Source: Clostridia bacterium
GTDB lineage: Bacteria > Bacillota > Clostridia > Christensenellales > Aristaeellaceae
Length of the DNA stretch: 15,705 nt
Direction: 5' to 3'
NCBI GenBank assembly: GCA_016296675.1
Contig: JAEDIV010000049.1
Span: 1 to 15,705 of the forward strand
The notes under the pieces were generated by a model, which saw only the letters and a list, made by a program, of their open reading frames with translations, was not told the DNA's origin and made no database searches. The translations under genes and the position numbers were made by a program. This document shows positions 14,048-15,705 of the stretch, in pieces; within the stretch, counting starts at the first letter, position 1; every line of letters starts with the position of its first letter.

Positions 14048-14257
14048 ATGATGATCGATCCCCCCATTGGCGAACTCTTAAAGCGCGTTGATTGCCGTTA
14101 CACCCTGGCCGTTGAGGCCGCCAAGCGCGCCCGTCAGCTGATCGACGGCGAGCAGCCCCTGTTTGAAACCAAGGAAATCAAACCCCTGTCCATTGCGATC
14201 GAAGAAATTCATCGCGGACTCATTACTTATTCCCGCACGGAAGAAGTGGATGAATAA
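14048..14257 (+). CDS. rpoZ: DNA-directed RNA polymerase omega subunit
   Basis: The 69-residue protein matches RpoZ: PPIGELLKRVDCRYTLAVEAAKRARQLIDGE holds the conserved Y-L-AAKRAR core, followed by KPLSIAIEEIHRGLITY. Omega assists folding and assembly of beta-prime in RNA polymerase. Two adjacent ATG codons (14048, 14051) could start it; AAGGAGG (14032-14038) is 9 and 12 nt upstream of them. It lies between yicC and coaBC, the conserved Firmicutes neighbourhood. A moderate hairpin follows the stop. Confidence 0.93.
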   Translation: MMIDPPIGELLKRVDCRYTLAVEAAKRARQLIDGEQPLFETKEIKPLSIAIEEIHRGLITYSRTEEVDE

Positions 14258-14282
14258 AAACGCCCTTAAAACGGTAAATAAC

Positions 14283-14318
14283 GCCGAAGCGAGCTGAAAA
14301 ATGGCCTGCTTCGGCTTT
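14283..14318 (+). terminator. Weak intrinsic terminator or attenuator between rpoZ and coaBC
   Basis: GCCGAAGC (14283-14290) pairs with GCTTCGGC (14308-14315) over 8 bp, with a 17-nt loop and only TTT before GCGC. The short T-run suggests inefficient termination. The coaBC ribosome binding site begins 22 nt later and no promoter is evident between, so partial readthrough is expected. Confidence 0.55.
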
Positions 14319-14350
14319 GCGCTATTCTGAATGACAGTTTAGGAGGCACT

Positions 14351-15553
14351 ATGCTCACGGGAAAGAGAGTTGTTGTCGGCGTAACCGGCGGCATTGCTGC
14401 GTATAAAGCGTGCGAACTTGTGCGCCTTTTCAAGAAGGCAAACGCGTCTGTCCGCGTTGTGATGACGGAAAATGCGAAGGAATTTGTCCAGCCTTTGACC
14501 TTTGAAACGCTTTCTGGATATCAGGTGTATACCGATCAGTTTCACAAGGCGTGGGAGATCGGTCACATTTCGCTTCAGAATTTTGCGGACCTGACTGTCA
14601 TTGCGCCTGCGACGGCAAATGTCATCGGCAAGATGGCATCCGGCATCGCAGACGACCTTCTTTCCACCTCAGTCATGGCGATGACTACGCCCGTTCTTGT
14701 GGCGCCTGCAATGAACAGCGGTATGTGGAGAAATCCGGCGACGCAGGCGAATATCCAGACGCTGAAAAACAGAGGCGTATACTTCGTCGGCCCGGCATCG
14801 GGAGAACTGGCATGCGGAATCACAGACGTAGGCCGAATGTCGGAGCCTGAGATTATTTTTGAAAAGGCGAAAGATATTCTTCTTGCCAAACGCGATTTTG
14901 AGGGAAAGACAGTGCTTGTTACTGCCGGCCCTACGCGCGAAAAGCTTGACCCCGTGCGTTTTCTGACCAACCGCTCCACCGGAAAGATGGGCTATGCCAT
15001 TGCGGAGGCGGCAAGGGAAAGAGGCGCGCATGTGGAATTGGTAACGGGCCCGGTAACCATACAGGCGCCGTCGGGCGTATGCGTTACGCAGGTTGAAAGC
15101 ACACAGGATATGTTTAACGCCGTAACCGAGATTGCCAAGCGCGCGGATGTTGTCATTCAGGCTGCAGCGCCCGCTGATTTTACGCCTGAAACCGTAAAGG
15201 ATCAGAAAATCAAGAAAACCGGCGACAGCATGACGCTCACGCTCGTCTCAACGCCGGATATTGCAAAGTATCTGGGCAGCGTGAAAAGAGAGGGACAGAT
15301 TTTGGTGGCATTTGCTGCCGAAACCGAAAACGCTATAGAAAACGCCAAAGGCAAGCGCGAAAGAAAGAACGCGGATCTGATTGTCGCAAACGATGTGAGC
15401 AAACCCGGCGCAGGCTTTGGCGTGGATACCAATGTGGTCAGCGTGTTGTCAGAAGAAGGCATGACGGAATATCCCAAGATGTCCAAAAAGGACGTTGCGA
15501 ACAAGATTCTTGATCATGTGGAAAGGATTTTTACGTGCAATACGCGGAAGTGA
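14351..15553 (+). CDS. coaBC: Bifunctional phosphopantothenoylcysteine decarboxylase / phosphopantothenate--cysteine ligase
   Basis: This 400-residue fusion enzyme catalyses two successive steps of coenzyme A synthesis: CoaB joins cysteine to 4'-phosphopantothenate, then CoaC decarboxylates the product using FMN. The N-terminal CoaC domain (about 1-185) has VTGGIAAYKACELVR, the catalytic His72 in EIGHISL, APATANVIGKMASGIADDLL, APAMNSGMWRNPA and PASGELACGITDVGRM with Cys155. The CoaB domain has VTAGPTREKLDPVRFLTNRSTGKMGYAIA, PADFTPE, Lys286 in QKIKK, VAFAAET and ANDVS. These three residues correspond at a constant offset of three to E. coli His75, Cys158 and Lys289. The ATG has AGGAGG (14341-14346) 4 nt upstream. 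It overlaps the priA start by 19 nt, implying translational coupling. Confidence 0.97.
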   Translation: MLTGKRVVVGVTGGIAAYKACELVRLFKKANASVRVVMTENAKEFVQPLTFETLSGYQVYTDQFHKAWEIGHISLQNFADLTVIAPATANVIGKMASGIADDLLSTSVMAMTTPVLVAPAMNSGMWRNPATQANIQTLKNRGVYFVGPASGELACGITDVGRMSEPEIIFEKAKDILLAKRDFEGKTVLVTAGPTREKLDPVRFLTNRSTGKMGYAIAEAARERGAHVELVTGPVTIQAPSGVCVTQVESTQDMFNAVTEIAKRADVVIQAAAPADFTPETVKDQKIKKTGDSMTLTLVSTPDIAKYLGSVKREGQILVAFAAETENAIENAKGKRERKNADLIVANDVSKPGAGFGVDTNVVSVLSEEGMTEYPKMSKKDVANKILDHVERIFTCNTRK

Positions 15554-15705
15554 TTGTGTTTCTCTCAGCGCAGGATGTGGACAAAACGTTCACATACGCT
15601 GTGCCGGAGGGGATGAATGTATCGCCTGGTGACATGGTGCTTGTCCCGTTTGGCCCAAGGACGCTTGAGGGATTTGTGATCAGGGTAAAAGAGGATGCCG
15701 GCTTT
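15535..15705 (+). CDS. priA: Primosomal protein N' (replication restart helicase PriA), N-terminal fragment
   Basis: The last 57 codons of the window encode MQYAEVIVFLSAQDVDKTFTYAVPEGMNVSPGDMVLVPFGPRTLEGFVI, which matches the N-terminal 3'-DNA-binding domain of PriA (typical pattern: AEV-V-LPVDRTFTY-VP..L-PG-RVLVPFG-R...G-V). The helicase and zinc-binding domains lie beyond the window. The start is GTG 15535 with AAAGGA (15522-15527) at 7-nt spacing. It overlaps coaBC by 19 nt in another frame. coaBC-priA adjacency is standard in Firmicutes, which supports the call despite the short fragment. Confidence 0.92.
   Translation, partial: MQYAEVIVFLSAQDVDKTFTYAVPEGMNVSPGDMVLVPFGPRTLEGFVIRVKEDAGF

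Noticed and set aside
1..15705. tRNA, rRNA, transposase, integrase or phage genes
   Set aside because: I looked on both strands and saw no cloverleaf-like segment, rRNA core sequence or recognisable mobile-element protein.

Overview
The window reads as chromosomal DNA of a Gram-positive, low-to-mid GC bacterium of class Clostridia, plausibly a gut lineage. The evidence is the IreB, RuvX and DUF1292 genes in a row, a T-box leader ahead of pheST, a yerC-pcrA-ligA block, a yicC-rpoZ-coaBC-priA block, strong AGGAGG ribosome binding sites and SigA-type extended -10 promoters. Assignment below class is not supported. Every supported gene lies on the + strand, so the window is one co-directional run of short transcription units.

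Layout: (1) 1-700, the 3' end of an oligopeptide-type ABC transporter ATPase followed by a small DUF3899 membrane protein. (2) 701-1117, a gene-poor stretch with a perfect 20-bp hairpin and, at its end, the ireB promoter. (3) 1118-2205, ireB, an intrinsic terminator, then one reading frame that joins RuvX (YqgF) to a DUF1292 (YrzB-like) domain; these two are usually separate adjacent genes. (4) 2222-5976, a promoter, a Phe-specific T-box riboswitch (specifier TTC), then pheS and pheT. (5) 5988-8208, a terminator placed directly before the ribosome binding site of a GH36 alpha-galactosidase. (6) 8209-8479, an intergenic region with a 25-bp perfect nested palindrome inside a weaker outer inverted repeat, then a near-consensus promoter. 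(7) 8480-13044, the yerC-pcrA-ligA operon for DNA unwinding and ligation. (8) 13096-15705, a promoter, then yicC, rpoZ, coaBC and the 5' end of priA.

Most of the window is housekeeping: phenylalanine charging under tRNA-Phe control, DNA repair and replication restart, RNA polymerase omega, coenzyme A synthesis, and a cell-envelope signalling regulator. The alpha-galactosidase is the only clear catabolic gene. I see no defence system, CRISPR array, prophage, integrase or transposase, and no convincing new multi-gene system. The points most worth a second look are the RuvX-DUF1292 fusion with a possible internal start, the nested palindromic repeat at 8283-8355, the repeated terminator-then-ribosome-binding-site arrangement, and the absence of remA and gmk between yicC and rpoZ.
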